A program made the translations under genes and the position numbers. The notes under the pieces were generated by a model. That model did not search any database. It was not told the DNA's origin and saw only the letters and a program-made list of their open reading frames with translations. Shown piece by piece: positions 20,736-32,234 of a DNA stretch of 64,000 bases. How positions within the stretch are numbered: the first letter of the stretch is position 1; each line of letters begins with the position of its first letter. The stretch lies in the NCBI GenBank assembly GCA_022592435.1, contig JABYQS010000028.1:1-64000 (forward strand), given 5' to 3'. Source of the stretch: Cerioporus squamosus (Eukaryota > Basidiomycota > Agaricomycetes > Polyporales > Polyporaceae).

Positions 20736-21252
20736 CTATGACGAAGGAGTATCGGCGATGTCGATGGGACCTATCCGGAGACGAGTGTAGGTCTGCTTGT
20801 GACGGACCGTCCGCTCGTAGCCCTTTCTCCGCTTTTTCTTGAAGATGTGCTCCATCCTGCCCTTGGTGTGCTCCACCACCGTAGCCTCCACACGGACCTG
20901 CTCGGACGGGATGGCGGGGTTGCCACGAACGGTGTATTCGCGTGAACCAATCTCGTGAATGTCGGACAGCCTGAGCACGTCCCCGACTTTTACATCCTTG
21001 AGTCGCGGCACGGTGAGGAGGTCGCGGGATGTGAGGAGGTATTTTCGGCCTGCCAGGCTGGCGACGACGTATTGTGACGGTTGAGAGCGGATGAGGGAGA
21101 GTGCATTTGCTGTCGTGGACGGCAGAGGCGCTGTCTGCGTATGCAGTGTGCGAGTGACGGCTGCGCGCAGAGTAGCTGCAAGGTATGTCAGCACCGCGCA
21201 CGTCGACGACAACGACGAGCAGCGAGCACTCACGTCTGAGTAGGGAAGCCAT
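20736..21252 (-). CDS. Mitochondrial large-subunit ribosomal protein bL21m
   Basis: Component of the mitochondrial 50S-type subunit that binds 23S-like rRNA. Two exons, 21252-21234 and 21175-20736, give 152 residues. The short first exon (MASLLR plus part of the next codon) is needed to give a proper mitochondrial presequence rich in Arg and Thr (RPTLRAAVTRTLHT). The L21 domain covers the rest: YVVASLAGRKYLLTSRDLL, then VGDVLRLSDIHEIGSREYTV, and the basic KGRMEHIFKKKRRKGYERT with HKQTYTRLRI close to the end. A longer open frame running through the intron exists but lacks a good presequence. It is divergent from ATP1 with 177 bp between start codons. Confidence 0.92.
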
Positions 21253-21429
21253 TGCCGACGTTGACGGCGGCGACCGCGAGGGTGCGTAGGGTAGGTTCGG
21301 GACGGCCGGGACAGAAAGATTGAATCGGCGCCCGAATGCGGGTTATGTAAGGCAAACTTTGGTGACCCGGGTCGTCCCTACGGCCGAACGACATCTCACC
21401 CTCCCACTTTCCTTCCTTCTCCTCGCACC
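21253..21429. promoter_or_regulatory. Shared divergent promoter of bL21m and ATP1
   Basis: Only 177 bp separate the two start codons, so both mitochondrial genes must share control sequence or have overlapping promoters. No TATA box is obvious. The ATP1 side ends in a C/T-rich tract just before the ATG. Confidence 0.55.
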
Positions 21430-23586
21430 ATGCACCGAGTCGCCCTCAGAAACTCCGTCCGCGCTGCTGCGCTGGCCGCCTCCAAAGTGCGCATCCGTTT
21501 CCCCTGGTTTTCCCTGGTTTTTGCGTACTCAACGCTGTCTCTCAATCAAGAGCGCCGCCCGTAGTACCCCTGCTGTTTCTCGCTCATATGCGACAGCAAA
21601 GGCCGGTATGTGCTCGCGAGCTCTCTCCAGCTCTTGCCACGTCTGACGAGCTGTTTTTCCCCCCTATCCCCAACGCGCTCTGGCGACGTCGTTTCTACAC
21701 TCGTGACACGTCACATGCAGCTGCGTCTGAGGTCTCTTCGATTCTCGAGTCCCGCATAGCTGGCACTTCCGTGGGCGCAAACGTTGAGGAAACTGGACGC
21801 GTCCTGAGTGAGTGCAACGCGTTCAGTAGCCCAGGGTAACAGTGTAGCTGAGTGACGTTGTGTCTAAGGCGTCGGTGACGGTATCGCACGTGTATGGGGT
21901 CTCAAAAACGTGCAGGGTGCGTCGCGTCATTCCCTCATCGAGTCGCCAGCGTACTAATCTCCGTGCGCGCCATACAGCCGAAGAGATGGTGGAGTTCTCT
22001 TCGGGCATCCGCGGTATGTGCTTGAACTTGGAGGCCGACAACGTCGGTGTCTCCATCTTCGGTAACGACCGTGCCATCAAGGAGGGCGACACGGTCAAGC
22101 GTACAGGCCAGATTGTCGATGTCCCCGTCGGCCCTGAGCTTCTCGGCCGTGTCGTCGACGCGCTCGGCAACCCCATCGACGGCAAGGGCCCCATCAAGAC
22201 CTCTGAGCGCCGTCGTGCCCAGCTCAAGGCCCCCGGTATCCTGCCCCGTCGCTCGGTCAACCAGCCCATGATGACCGGTATCAAGCCCATCGACGCCATG
22301 GTCCCCATCGGTCGTGGTCAGCGTGAGCTTATCATTGGTGACCGTCAGACTGGTAAGACCGCCGTCGCCATCGACACCATCCTCAACCAGAAGCGGTGGA
22401 ACGAGGGCAACGACGAGGAGAAGAAGCTCTACTGTGTCTACGTCGCTGTCGGCCAGAAGCGTTCTACCGTCGCTCAGCTCGTCAAGACCCTCGAGGAGAA
22501 CGACGCGATGAAGTACTCCATCATCGTCGCGGCTACCGCCTCTGAGGCGGCTCCTCTTCAGTATCTTGCGCCCTTCTCTGGCTGCGCCATGGGTGAATGG
22601 TTCCGCGACAACGGCAAGCACGCCCTCATCATCTACGATGATCTGTCCAAGCAGGCCGTCGCTTACCGTCAGATGTCCCTGCTGCTTCGTCGTCCCCCCG
22701 GTCGTGAGGCTTACCCCGGTGATGTCTTCTACTTGCACTCTCGTCTCCTCGAGCGTGCCGCCAAGATGAATGAGAAGTTCGGTGGCGGATCGCTCACTGC
22801 CCTCCCCATCATTGAGACCCAGGGTGGTGATGTGTCTGCGTACATCCCAACCAACGTGAGTGTCCTGGCATACGTGGTAGTGCGTACGTTTCTGACGAAG
22901 TTCGGCAAACAGGTCATCTCCATCACCGACGGTCAGATCTTCTTGGAGGCTGAGCTCTTCTTCCGTGGTGTCCGTCCCGCCATCAACGTCGGTCTTTCCG
23001 TCTCGCGTGTCGGTTCGGCTGCCCAAACGTGAGTTGATGCATTTATCTCGGTGCACCGTGTCTCATTATATATTCATGGCCACAGCAAGATCATGAAGAA
23101 GTTTGCTGGTTCGCTCAAGCTGTACCTCGCCCAGTACCGTGAAGTCGCGGCCTTCGCCCAGTTCGGTTCTGACCTCGATGCTTCGACTCGCTTCCTCCTC
23201 TCTCGTGGTGCTCGTTTGACCGAGCTCCTCAGTACGTTCAACCTTCTACTAGCATGTATATCGTTCTAACTCGTTCTATAGAGCAGGGCCAGTACCAGCC
23301 CCTCGCGATGGAGATTCAGGTCCCCATCATCTACGCTGGTGTCAACGGTCTCGTAAGTAGTTTTGGTGGATTCAATGTGTGCTGCGCACCTCGCTGACAC
23401 TACGCATAGCTTGACCCCATTCCCGTCGACCAGATTACCCGCTGGGAGGGCGAGTTCCGTGCCCACCTCACTGCTACTCAGGGCGACCTCCTCACCGAGA
23501 TCTCCAAGGGTGCAATCACCCCCGAGATTGAGGGGAAGATCAAGAAGGTGGTTGAGGACCACGTCTCTTCGTTCACCTCCGCATAA
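21430..23586 (+). CDS. ATP1: ATP synthase F1 subunit alpha, mitochondrial
   Basis: Non-catalytic nucleotide-binding subunit of the mitochondrial F1 head. Nine exons (21430-21486, 21551-21605, 21721-21807, 21869-21916, 21978-22855, 22913-23028, 23086-23231, 23282-23352, 23410-23586) give 544 residues, normal for the family. The presequence ([19 protein letters not shown]) leads to a typical processing area (SRSYATAKA). The P-loop [13 protein letters not shown], the Walker B region [16 protein letters not shown] and the signature [17 protein letters not shown] are all intact. Strongly biased codon use (GTC, ATC, CGT) suggests high expression. Introns cluster at the two ends and the 878-bp exon 5 carries the core. 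Confidence 0.97.
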
Positions 23587-24349
23587 GCTAGACGGTAGAG
23601 TAGGAACAAAATGTTGCTAGTGCTGCCCGCCATTACCTACTACCATGTCTCATTGTGGACTTCTACTATGGTCGCTTAATCGCAAAAACGGTCCGATGTG
23701 ACTGAGTATGCTGCTTGAGGGCCTCAGATAGGTCAGGTGGGCAGGAAGTTGCACTTGTGCTAGCAAAGTTTTGGTTCCGAATACATTTATCATTATGCTT
23801 TCTCCTTGCGCTTCATTTCACGTCTGCAGGCTGGTGAAATGGTGAGTGCAACCAAAGTTGCATGTGGTGATGGAGTCGAAGTGGACACAAACTGACCCTT
23901 CGTAATTCACGGTTCGTCCAGATGAACCGTACGGACACTCTCGTGGTGTGTGCATCGGGGAACCAGGTACTTGGACAGAAGCTCGAGTTTCCAGCCCAGC
24001 TGCTGGGATTGGGGGGTTGGGGGGCAGGGCCGCGGTCGTCGCCCATGTCAGCATCGAACATCACTGCGAGTACGCAGACGCCGCCGTTCACGCTGACAGT
24101 GACACACTCGTTGGTTAAGGAGGGGAATGTATATCCCTGGTGTATTTGTTCTTGCACTGTCCGCCTCGGTACGCTGTATTGCTTGATCTTTGTGTTCTTC
24201 TACCCAGGAGTTGTACCTCGTGCTGATCCTATAACTTCTTGAGTCGTGAGATGCCGATCATCAGGATGCATGTACAGTTACATCCAAGTGAGATCCGTAC
24301 AATAAACATAGACTCAACTAAGACACACGACCACCTCACCTGAACATGG
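23587..24349. other. Convergent intergenic region
   Basis: 3' regions of ATP1 and the acyltransferase. One 114-codon minus-strand frame (23813-24157) is present but not supported as a gene. Confidence 0.45.
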
Positions 24350-26236
24350 TCACATTTTTGCCTTCGATACATCGCTGTCGCCCAAGTAGTAGAGCGCGAC
24401 CTCCCGACACTCGCGCATGAACTCATCAACGTCTTCCCTCGTATACACATTAGCGTCGAAGCCGAGGAACATGGAGATCTGGTTGCGCTGAGTACCGTTG
24501 CCCAGGAAGAAATTGAACGGTCGGCTGTGCAGGTAAGTGTCGTCGTTGATGATGCGAAGGAGGGCATTGGAATCTGCGGTCACTGGAGGAGCCGCTGGCC
24601 GTGCCTGTGCCCCGGAGGCCGAACCTCTCCTATCGCTCCAAAGCTGGAGTAAACAGCCCGATGGGTATGTACCGAGAGAGGGTGGCCGGGAGGAAGCGGG
24701 TAGCTTTCCGGCAGGATGAGAGACAACTACGGATATGGATGAGACACTGATAGTCCCTGATTTAGCGGGCACAATATGGGCGTACCTCTCCGACGCTTGA
24801 CAGACTAATGGCGGGGACGTAGGCCGGTGCGCTGTCCCAATGAAGCGGGACCGTGTAAGTCGGCAAAGGCTCGCCCTTCTGAGCTGCCATCCAGCGGGTG
24901 ACACTCATCTTCTTCCTCAGGAGGTAGATCGGCTGCCTAGCCAAGGCAATATCCAACATCAAGGGATGTCTCACGCGTCGCTGTAGCTGGGCCCGGAATA
25001 GCTGTGACCGGTGGAAGAACCGTGCGCGAGACAACAGTGCCGACAAAGGGGGCGCACCGTCCACTCGGGGGACGCCTTCATCCCTCCGCATCCGAAAGGC
25101 GTCGGCATGAAGGGGAGTGTGCACTCGTAGTAGTCAATGGCTAGAGCAACCCCCGTGGCTCCGCCCTTGCGCTGCCACTCCTCGTCCATGTAAGGCCGCA
25201 GGTTCATTGGTCCCTCGAAGTGCATCGGCTGCTGCCGACGGTACTCCCACTCGTCCTCTGAGATCTCGCGACGGAAGTAGCGTCTGTGCAACATACGCGT
25301 GATCGCGAGTTGGGAAATGACCGGGATGACAGCGCCAAAGGTCAGCTTGTGCCGCTTGCAGGTGGCGAGGATCGCAGCGCTCTCGGACACCGAGAAGCGA
25401 GAGCCAACACGATCAGTGGTGGCTGGTGTCCGGTAGGTAGCATCGGTGGCTGTGCGAGGAATCGTATGCCCTCCCTGAAGCCATGTTGGGTCATCGCTGC
25501 GGCTCGCGAGCTGTCGAGAGGTGTGAAGACGTACCGCCAGTTTCCTCCGCCGATTGAGGAAGGTCACCCGTGCTATGGCACGACGCCATCGCTGCCTCGC
25601 GAGACTCATATTGTTGGTGGGGTTCAATTGATCATACGGTAGGGCCATGTTGAGTCTCTCCTCCAATGAGGGGATGTGGGCCGGTGGAGAGGTCAAGACG
25701 TCGAAGAACGTGCGCGCGATGGTAGCTCCGGAGATACCGTCAGCGATGGCATGTGCGGCTCTGAAGAGGACCTCATATGTTCTCGGCCGTCCCTTGAATG
25801 CAAAGACAAAGAGGCGAGAAATGAGATGGTGGTCGGACATCGATTCGTCTCGCAGTAGTCGCCATATGAGGGCCTCGACTTCTGCGGGAGAGGACACCGT
25901 GCGGAGGACGACTTCGTCGGGTTGATGGTGGGTTCCTGCCTGCTCGGAGACCACGAACTTGACGGCGTCCATGCCGTCGGAGTCGTCCATACGCACGCCA
26001 AGGATGGGATACCATTGCTTGAGCGTAGTCCATGCTCTTTTGACGTTCTCCTCGCTGAAAAGCATGGTGCCGCTTGCGAGAGCGGTCTCTTCCACGACAT
26101 AGCGCCAGACAATGTCTGCAGTACCGTTGAAGATGCGGTCGTAGTAATAGCTAGCCTCATTCAGCCCCAGAGGCCGAGCGTAGGTCCTGCCGGACGAGGG
26201 AGAGGATGAGCTCACGAGCGACCACTGGCAGGACAT
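24350..26236 (-). CDS. Condensation-domain-like (CoA-dependent) acyltransferase, with a one-base frameshift
   Basis: A stand-alone member of the large superfamily that includes chloramphenicol acetyltransferase, alcohol acetyltransferases and NRPS condensation domains. Exon 1 runs 26236-24786 and exon 2 24643-24350. The active-site motif HxxxDG is seen as RAAHAIADGISG (about residue 160). Other family-like parts are RPLGLNEASYYYDRIF at the N-terminus, LTFGAVIPVISQLAI in the middle and FNFFLGNGTQRNQIS near the C-terminus. The frame changes around 25060-25075: a run of five C (minus strand) should be six for the ends to join, so one base seems missing. With it the protein is about 581 residues. 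The acceptor substrate cannot be told; no other secondary-metabolism genes lie beside it. Confidence 0.75.
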
Positions 26237-27064
26237 GATGATGGGGAAAGGAGGGGATGATGTTGGAGTGCATCTGACTTAGGACGAGCAGATACCCGTC
26301 GCGTCCCCTGCGCGTCCCCCAGTCCACGAAGGAAATCGCGCGGCCGTGCGCGCCCCGTCTTCTTGACTCTCAGGTGTCTGATGTGATCAACTGTCAACAG
26401 TTCAACTGCCCACATAAGTGGGCCGCACGTACTTATTGCCCGCGTGCGCACTGGTAATACATTCCACTGTCCCCAGCGAACCGTTCGTCCGTTTCAATGC
26501 AGAGAATTCAACCTGAAACCTGAAGTCAGCTTTTCAGTACTTCAGTGCTCACAGTGCACATGGCCGCTCCCAGAGGAACTCTGCGAGTAACACCGCATTT
26601 CCTCACTTGCTATGATTACTTGAGTAAGTACACTCAACGTGCCCTGGGTTGTCGCGAGTGGAGAGCGATGAGTAGGATTCAATTAGAGATCGGGAGGCAT
26701 AAGCGTCGTAAAGATACTGCAAGAAAAGCCTCAAATTTCCGCCCCAGACACGGAACTTGCAGCGACTGACTCGTTTATCCGCAACATACGAAGCCTGCAT
26801 GAAATCCTCACAAAGACCGCAGGCTCGACGGCCCACACAAAGGTGAAGAGTGTCTCAAGTTGCCTTTGCAGCTAAGTTCGCGGCGAACACCGTTGTTGCT
26901 TACTATCATAGAAGATGTGTAACTCGATGTTGAGGGTCAGGCTTCTGTTCTGTGCCTTACGGGCACAGAGTCTCCTGCCTCGATCATAAATGAGGCCTCG
27001 AACAGGCGTTGCAGTGGAAGGGTGCGGATGTATGTAGAGTGCAGATACAGATGGCATGTCTCGC
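26237..27064. other. Gene-free spacer
   Basis: Upstream region of the acyltransferase and 3' region of RPF1. No coding region is supported. Confidence 0.5.
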
Positions 27065-28547
27065 CTACAGGAAGAACGTCCGTCTCGTAGTCTCCAGGTC
27101 GGGCTACAAAGCGGAAGACTCAGCACTTGTATGCTGCTCGAACAGCTCAGGGTCACGTACCTTCCACATCCATAGATATTCATCTTCGGTAGGAGGTACA
27201 ACCTCCTTCCTCGGGTAGTTTTGAGAACTGTTAGCTGCTTCCTGCTCCTGCTCCTGCGCGTCTGGCATGTCAGTATCCTGAGGCTCGGCTTCGCCATCGT
27301 CGAACTGAAGGGGTTTGCTGGGCGCGCCAAGGTTCTTCACCGCCGGCAGACCCTTCTTGATGTATCGTAGCTTCAGCGTGAAGCGAGGTCCAATTTCCTG
27401 CAAAGCGACCTTCTCAGGGGACCGGAAGGCATACCTGCATGTTACGGCTTGTTGAGTTGACGATGACGGAGCAGGATGTAAATAGAGGCAACTGACCGAT
27501 GTCTTCTGAAGAACAGGAAGTCTCGCTGGTTGTGGAGCGTCACGACCTGACGACCCTGGAACTCGGGCATGGGAGGGAAGAATGTCTGGAAGAGGCGGCC
27601 GACGGTGTGGCCGAGACGGGTGACGAATCCGTTCAGTACGAGTTCGGGGTAGTGGGCCGTTGCGCGTGCATGACCCTGGTGGTTGAATGATATCCACATG
27701 TGAGCTACCTGCACAGGGAAATTGGGGGTAACACAATACGCACCGAGATCTTTTGCGACAGCTCGATGGAGGTGAGCTTGAAGTAAGCTGTTGGACCATC
27801 GGGCAAGTACACCATGGTGATGGCGTCTACCCACTCATGTCAAGGTTGAAACGACAGACTGCAATGGGAGCAACTCACTTGGCTTCTTCATATCTTCATT
27901 CACGACCATGAGATGGCTGTATCCGCGGTTCGCAGCCCAGCCCGCAATCCTCCCCACCTCGAAGCCCTTCCCTTTCTTCCGTCGAATGAACTCTGCCCCA
28001 GGGAACACACCAACAAGCTCGTCGCAGAAGTCGTACGTCACGCGTGTTGCTTTGGGTGAGGTGGTAATGAGGACTTTCGGAGGGACGCTCGGGTCGAGCT
28101 CGCCGGAGAAGTAGGCAGCAAATGGGTCGGCAGCAAGGTCGACGGCGGACTCATCTTGAGGCTGCTCGACGGCTTGACCGGAGGATGAGGGATCAGTTTC
28201 CTGGTTTAATGTCGAAGGTCCCGCTTCGGGTTCCGCGTTGGGGTTCGCGGTGAGCATGGACGGGTCGTACTCGCGAGTGTTGTCCAGCGTGCGGGGTACA
28301 TTCTGCGCGAGACGTTTCTGCGAGGCCAAATCATGAGTATCGTAGCACGGAACGAGGCATCATTGTTCCAGAGCATGGAGATATCAAGACGTACTTTCTT
28401 CGCCAAGGGGTCGCTCGTTTCTACCTTCGCCTGAGCGAGTCTCCGCTGCAGCTTGTCCTGACGCTTCGCTTTCTTCTGCTTGCGCGCGATCTCCTCGCGT
28501 TTGACCTTGTTCTTGATGGACGACGGCTCAAAGCGACTCGTAGGCAT
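27065..28547 (-). CDS. RPF1: Ribosome production factor 1 (Brix domain)
   Basis: Nucleolar protein needed for 60S ribosomal subunit assembly. Six exons on the minus strand (28547-28395, 28317-27879, 27826-27744, 27675-27497, 27434-27161, 27103-27065) give 388 residues. A basic N-terminal region (KREEIARKQKKAKRQDK) precedes a Brix domain: PPKVLITTSPKATRVTYDFC, then FIRRKKGKGFEVGRIAGWA, then PELVLNGFVTRLGHTVGRL, and QRDFLFFRRHRYAF. The sixth exon is only 39 nt and codes the conserved end (PDLETTRRTFFL). An acidic, Gln-rich insert lies before it. It is divergent from the p24 gene with 208 bp between starts. A long upstream open frame extends past the chosen ATG but lacks family similarity. Confidence 0.93.
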
Positions 28548-28755
28548 GCCGAAGAGTCTTGTACTGCGTCGCGAGAGTCGAGAGGAGAACTGAAGAGCGA
28601 GCGCGGACTCGGAGGTGCAGTCAACAGCCTGAGCCAAGTGCCGCTGTGTCGAAAATCTAGCACAGATCTGGCGGTGAAACTTGTTCCCACGCTTGATACC
28701 TCTTCCTCGTCACGACCTCCGACCACGACACGTCCACGGTTCCCCTCCTCCCTAC

Positions 28756-29622
28756 ATGGCACTCCCGCGGAGACCCTCGCTCCTTTCGCTATGTCTCCTG
28801 CTTGTCTTTGCTGCCGCCGCTAATGCCCTGCACTTCTACCTGGACACGAACGAGAAACGATGTTTCATCGAGGAGCTTCCTACGGACACGATCGTGGAGG
28901 GTGCGTGCTATGTGGCACTTGGCTCGCTTTGCATGCAATACTGAGTCGAGCCTACATGTTTGGGCGTACAGGACACTACCGGGCCCTTGAATGGTCGGAG
29001 CAGGAGCAGAAATACGTCGAGAATCCCAACCTGGGGATCTTGGTCGAGGTTGACGTGAGTTTCATGGTCGGTTCCGCTATGTCCGCACAGCGCCCTTACA
29101 AATGGGCACTTTGCACTTGCCTTCGGCACCGCAGGAGCTCGAGACGGGACACAATGTTGTGAAGACGCGAGGTCCGTCGGATGGCCGGTTCACATTCACC
29201 TCGCACGACTCGGGCGACCACTCGATCTGCCTCTCAAGCAACTACGGCACGTCGTGGTTTGCCAGCACACACATCCGTTTGCACCTGGACATCGTCATCG
29301 GAAGCACGAAGCCAGACACGGAGCATGACCGGTCGCACGTATCCGAGCTCTCGCAGAAACTCCGCGATTTGAACCAGAAGCTCGAGGACGTCCGCCGGGA
29401 ACAGCAATACCAGCGCGAGCGCGAGGCTGCTTTCCGGAACCTGAGCGAGGAGACGAATGCGCGCGCGGTGTGGTACACCGTTGCGCAGATCGGTGTGTTG
29501 ATAGCGACGTGCGTGTGGCAGATGAGGCATCTCAAGGTGAGTGTCGCTTCCTCCAGTCCTGGAGTACTGAGACTCATGGGATTTGCGTGCAGCGATTCTT
29601 CGAGGATAGGAAACTGCACTAA
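28756..29622 (+). CDS. p24 family cargo receptor (GOLD domain, Erp1-like)
   Basis: Type I membrane protein of COPI/COPII vesicles that helps sort cargo such as GPI-anchored proteins between ER and Golgi. Four exons (28756-28900, 28972-29054, 29135-29536, 29593-29622) give 219 residues, normal for p24. A signal peptide (LLSLCLLLVFAAAANA) is followed by ALHFYLDTNEKRCFIEELP, the start of the GOLD domain. Then come a coiled coil (residues about 145-180, EREAAFRNLSEETNARAVW), a membrane segment (YTVAQIGVLIATCVWQ) and a short tail RFFEDRKLH. The tail has the Phe-Phe export motif and a basic pair close to the end (Arg-Lys at -4/-3), a variant of the KKxx retrieval signal. Residue pattern suits the alpha (Erp1/5/6) branch. 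Confidence 0.93.
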
Positions 29623-31072
29623 TGCACTAATGTCTTTGGCGTTGATATGACTATATATATTGGGCTGTTCTATCGAACAGGGTTGGACTGCCGTGCGTCT
29701 GAGCTACTGGCATCTTGCCGACACCTCACTGCTGTCTTCTTCGGGACGTGGCCATACGTCAATGTTAATCCTCCGCGGCAGCTTCCTCACTGGCCCTTTT
29801 TGGAGAGGTTCACAGTTCCGGTATGGCTTGAGCTGCGAACACGTCAGTGACTCTCGCATCAAGAGGCGCTGCATGAATGATGCCTACGAATCGAACAAAT
29901 CCCACCGCTCATCTCCCCTAGGCAGACGAATAACGGGCCACATTGCGCCAGTGGTGGCGGCACCTGTGAATGTACGTTCCGCTTAACACCCACCGTTTAT
30001 GTCCTTTCGTGCCTCTGAACCAGTACGACAAAGAACCTTACCGCTCTGTAGGTGAACCAGTGGGTATGCTCGATGCAAGCGAGACACTCGCCCATCATCA
30101 CTCTGCATCCCATGTGTGACCGTTCGCATTCTGGGGGACCCTCCCATCGACTGGCATTGGCGCATATGTCGATATACCGTATCAAGCACAATACCGCTTT
30201 GCAACATCTCTGCACACATGTTTCACGCACGATTTACATGTCGCACTGTGACGCATAGCTGTGCGAACAGCGACATCAAGGCTGCGACGCCTCAAGTGGA
30301 GTGAAAGTCTATTGATCTGTCTAGCCTTACGTGAAAGAGGGTTAACATCAACCGTCGGCCTGGCGAGAGCTGTGGTCCGACTCCAACGTACAGTGAGTTT
30401 TGGCTTGTCGCTGCACTCCCGCGTTGAGACCGTCCACAGGTTTGGGGACATTAGTCGAGGTGACAGTGGAGTCGCCTCTCGCTCAGCTGATCTCCTGCCA
30501 TTGAAGAGGCTGTTAAGCGCAGCGTCGTCTCACTGTCCCAGCTGCTCCACCACCTCAGAGTGCACACCCGTACCCCTACTGCAGGGGAACTGAGGTAGCG
30601 GCGAAGATTCTGTGTCCTCGACTCCAGGACGAGTACGCAGATAGTTGGAGACCGTGCAGAAAGCCAAGGATTACGTCCAGGACTTCGGGTACACCGTTGT
30701 TTCGACAGGTCGTCTGGGACCCAGGGACGTCGCGTGAGTGTCGCATGTAGGCGAAGTGACGAGTCGCCTGCCTCCGTCAGTCCCTTCAGCATCTCACACG
30801 ATCGGTGCCCGCAGGGCTCATCTATCTGTTTCACTTGGTGGAGTGCCCGCTGCGGCCGACAGCATAGCATGCGTATGTACGCCTCTTGGGACGTGTCGCT
30901 ATGCCCCCGGTGCAATGTGACCGCCCTTGACCTTGCGACGTCATACTGGACTCTCAGCAGCATAAATACCAGACTGGAGGAGAGCAGTCAGCAGGAAGTT
31001 CACTCCTACCCACCTAGCCATCGCCGTCACTCGACTACTCTCTACTCGCTCTTCACCGACCCCTCGCACATC
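29623..31072. other. Long gene-free region (1.45 kb)
   Basis: No supported gene on either strand. The longest frame (30451-30963, minus, 170 codons) has an unlikely composition. The right end is the promoter of the small secreted protein. Confidence 0.5.
30962..30968 (+). promoter_or_regulatory. TATA-like box of the small secreted protein gene
   Basis: ATAAATA about 105 bp before the start codon, followed by a pyrimidine-rich leader. Confidence 0.45.
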
Positions 31073-31558
31073 ATGTTCAAGCTCACTGCTGCCTTCGCTC
31101 TCTACGCTACCCTCCTCGCCGCTACCGCGGTCCAAGGGGCGTCGCTCGCCGAGAGGGGTGCGTTGCGCACTAGTTTCCTCCCTGCACCGTCCACTGACCG
31201 CCTGACTTGAACAGCCTGCTCGTCGCCCGACACGACCAAGCCCGTGTGCCAGACCACCGATGGCAGCCCGAACCAGGATGACTGCGCCGCCGCGTTGAAG
31301 AAGCTCAGTGGCCAGTGCCACCAGTACAACAACGTCGGCTCGTACTGCACGAGCATGGTCACCGTCGGGACGTGCAAGATCGACGTGTGCGGCTTCCCTG
31401 GGGCCGAGCTCGAGAGCGGCGTGAATTGCGGGGGGTACCTCCAGTCGATCCTGAACGACTGCTCGTCTGGCGGTCGCGTCGGGGGCTACCTGGAGCCCGC
31501 CAAGTGCAACGTCGCGTTTGGCGACCAGCCCTACAAGCTCCAGTTCTCCCACTCTTAA
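31073..31558 (+). CDS. Cysteine-rich small secreted protein
   Basis: Two exons (31073-31157 and 31215-31558) give 142 residues. The signal peptide is clear (MFKLTAAFALYATLLAATAVQG), with cleavage probably near Ala-Ser after residue 22. The mature part has ten cysteines, enough for five disulfides, spaced through the whole chain (TTKPVC, DDCAAALKK, GQCHQY, YCTSMVTVGTCKIDVCG, VNCGG, NDCSS, AKCNV). No enzyme motif or known domain is recognised. Strong C-ending codon bias and a TATA-like promoter suggest good expression. The neighbourhood gives no clue to its job; effector-like, surface or enzyme-inhibitor roles are all possible. Confidence 0.85.
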
Positions 31559-32234
31559 GCGGTACGAACACTGTGCCTCTAGCGTCGGACCTTCGTTGAC
31601 AGACCGTGGTCTATCCGACGCAGGGTCATCAATGCTGGACTTCCTCCATAACTCCATAACCGTGCCTCTTCTAGGGACAACTCGTCCCGCTAGTCTTGTA
31701 TAATCATTGAACCCCGTAACTCGCTGTCTAAGACCTTAGTTGTACGATGTTGATGGACATTATCAGTATACTATTCACCACACACTTTTGGAAGTCGGCC
31801 CGTCAGCAACACCGCTGGAGCCTTGTCAGTGAGACTCAGTCATAACAGATGCAATTCCGGAGGGCTGTCGGAGCATACGTAGCAAGAGAAAACACTCTGA
31901 CAACCGGTTCAATCCTGCCTCAGCGTTTGCGAGCAAATGCCACACGGTGTCCTCGAACCTCTGCCCGCTGCACGATTGCTTGTCGGCTTCCAAGCAGGCA
32001 TCCTATCAACCGCTGAGTTAGTGGGGAAGATTCGAACCAGTGACTTCATGCCAGCGGACACTCATCGATACGCATAGCTATTCAAGTTTGCGCTAGCTTC
32101 AGAGCGTGATATACTTCGACATGGTAGGCGTAGTATTGAATGAATGAGGGTAAGGTTATGCGGGATGCGACGACGGAGCGGCTGTCTGCGCGGCCCGATC
32201 TCCCTCTTTCCCATCCAGGTGCAAGCCAGAATGG
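31559..32234. other. Gene-free spacer with tRNA-like pieces
   Basis: No protein gene. Minus-strand sequence at about 31930-32035 has tRNA-like boxes (see the next entry). Confidence 0.45.
31935..32035 (-). repeat. Degenerate tRNA-like or SINE-like sequence
   Basis: Read on the minus strand: GGTTCGAATC (a B-box word), then TAACTCAGCGG (A-box-like), a seven-pair stem TGCCTGC/GCGGGCA, and another B-box-like word GGTTCGAGGAC. The parts are in tRNA order but acceptor and T stems pair poorly. Likely a decayed tRNA or tRNA-derived repeat, not a working gene. Confidence 0.3.

Noticed and set aside
21935..23056. Minus-strand frame of 373 codons opposite ATP1
   Set aside because: It is the mirror of a highly codon-biased gene; C-ending codons on one strand leave the other strand free of stops. 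The product is Asp/Gly/Leu/Thr-rich and resembles no protein.
23813..24157. Minus-strand frame of 114 codons after ATP1
   Set aside because: Some segments look protein-like, but there is no start context, no splice partner and no family; kept as unproven.
24350..26236. Possible NRPS or polyketide cluster around the condensation-like protein
   Set aside because: Neighbours are housekeeping genes (ATP1, RPF1); no adenylation, ketosynthase, P450 or carrier domain is nearby.
30451..30963. Minus-strand frame of 170 codons in a gap
   Set aside because: Arg/Ser/Leu-rich random-looking composition, no exon partners, and it overlaps the promoter of the secreted protein gene.
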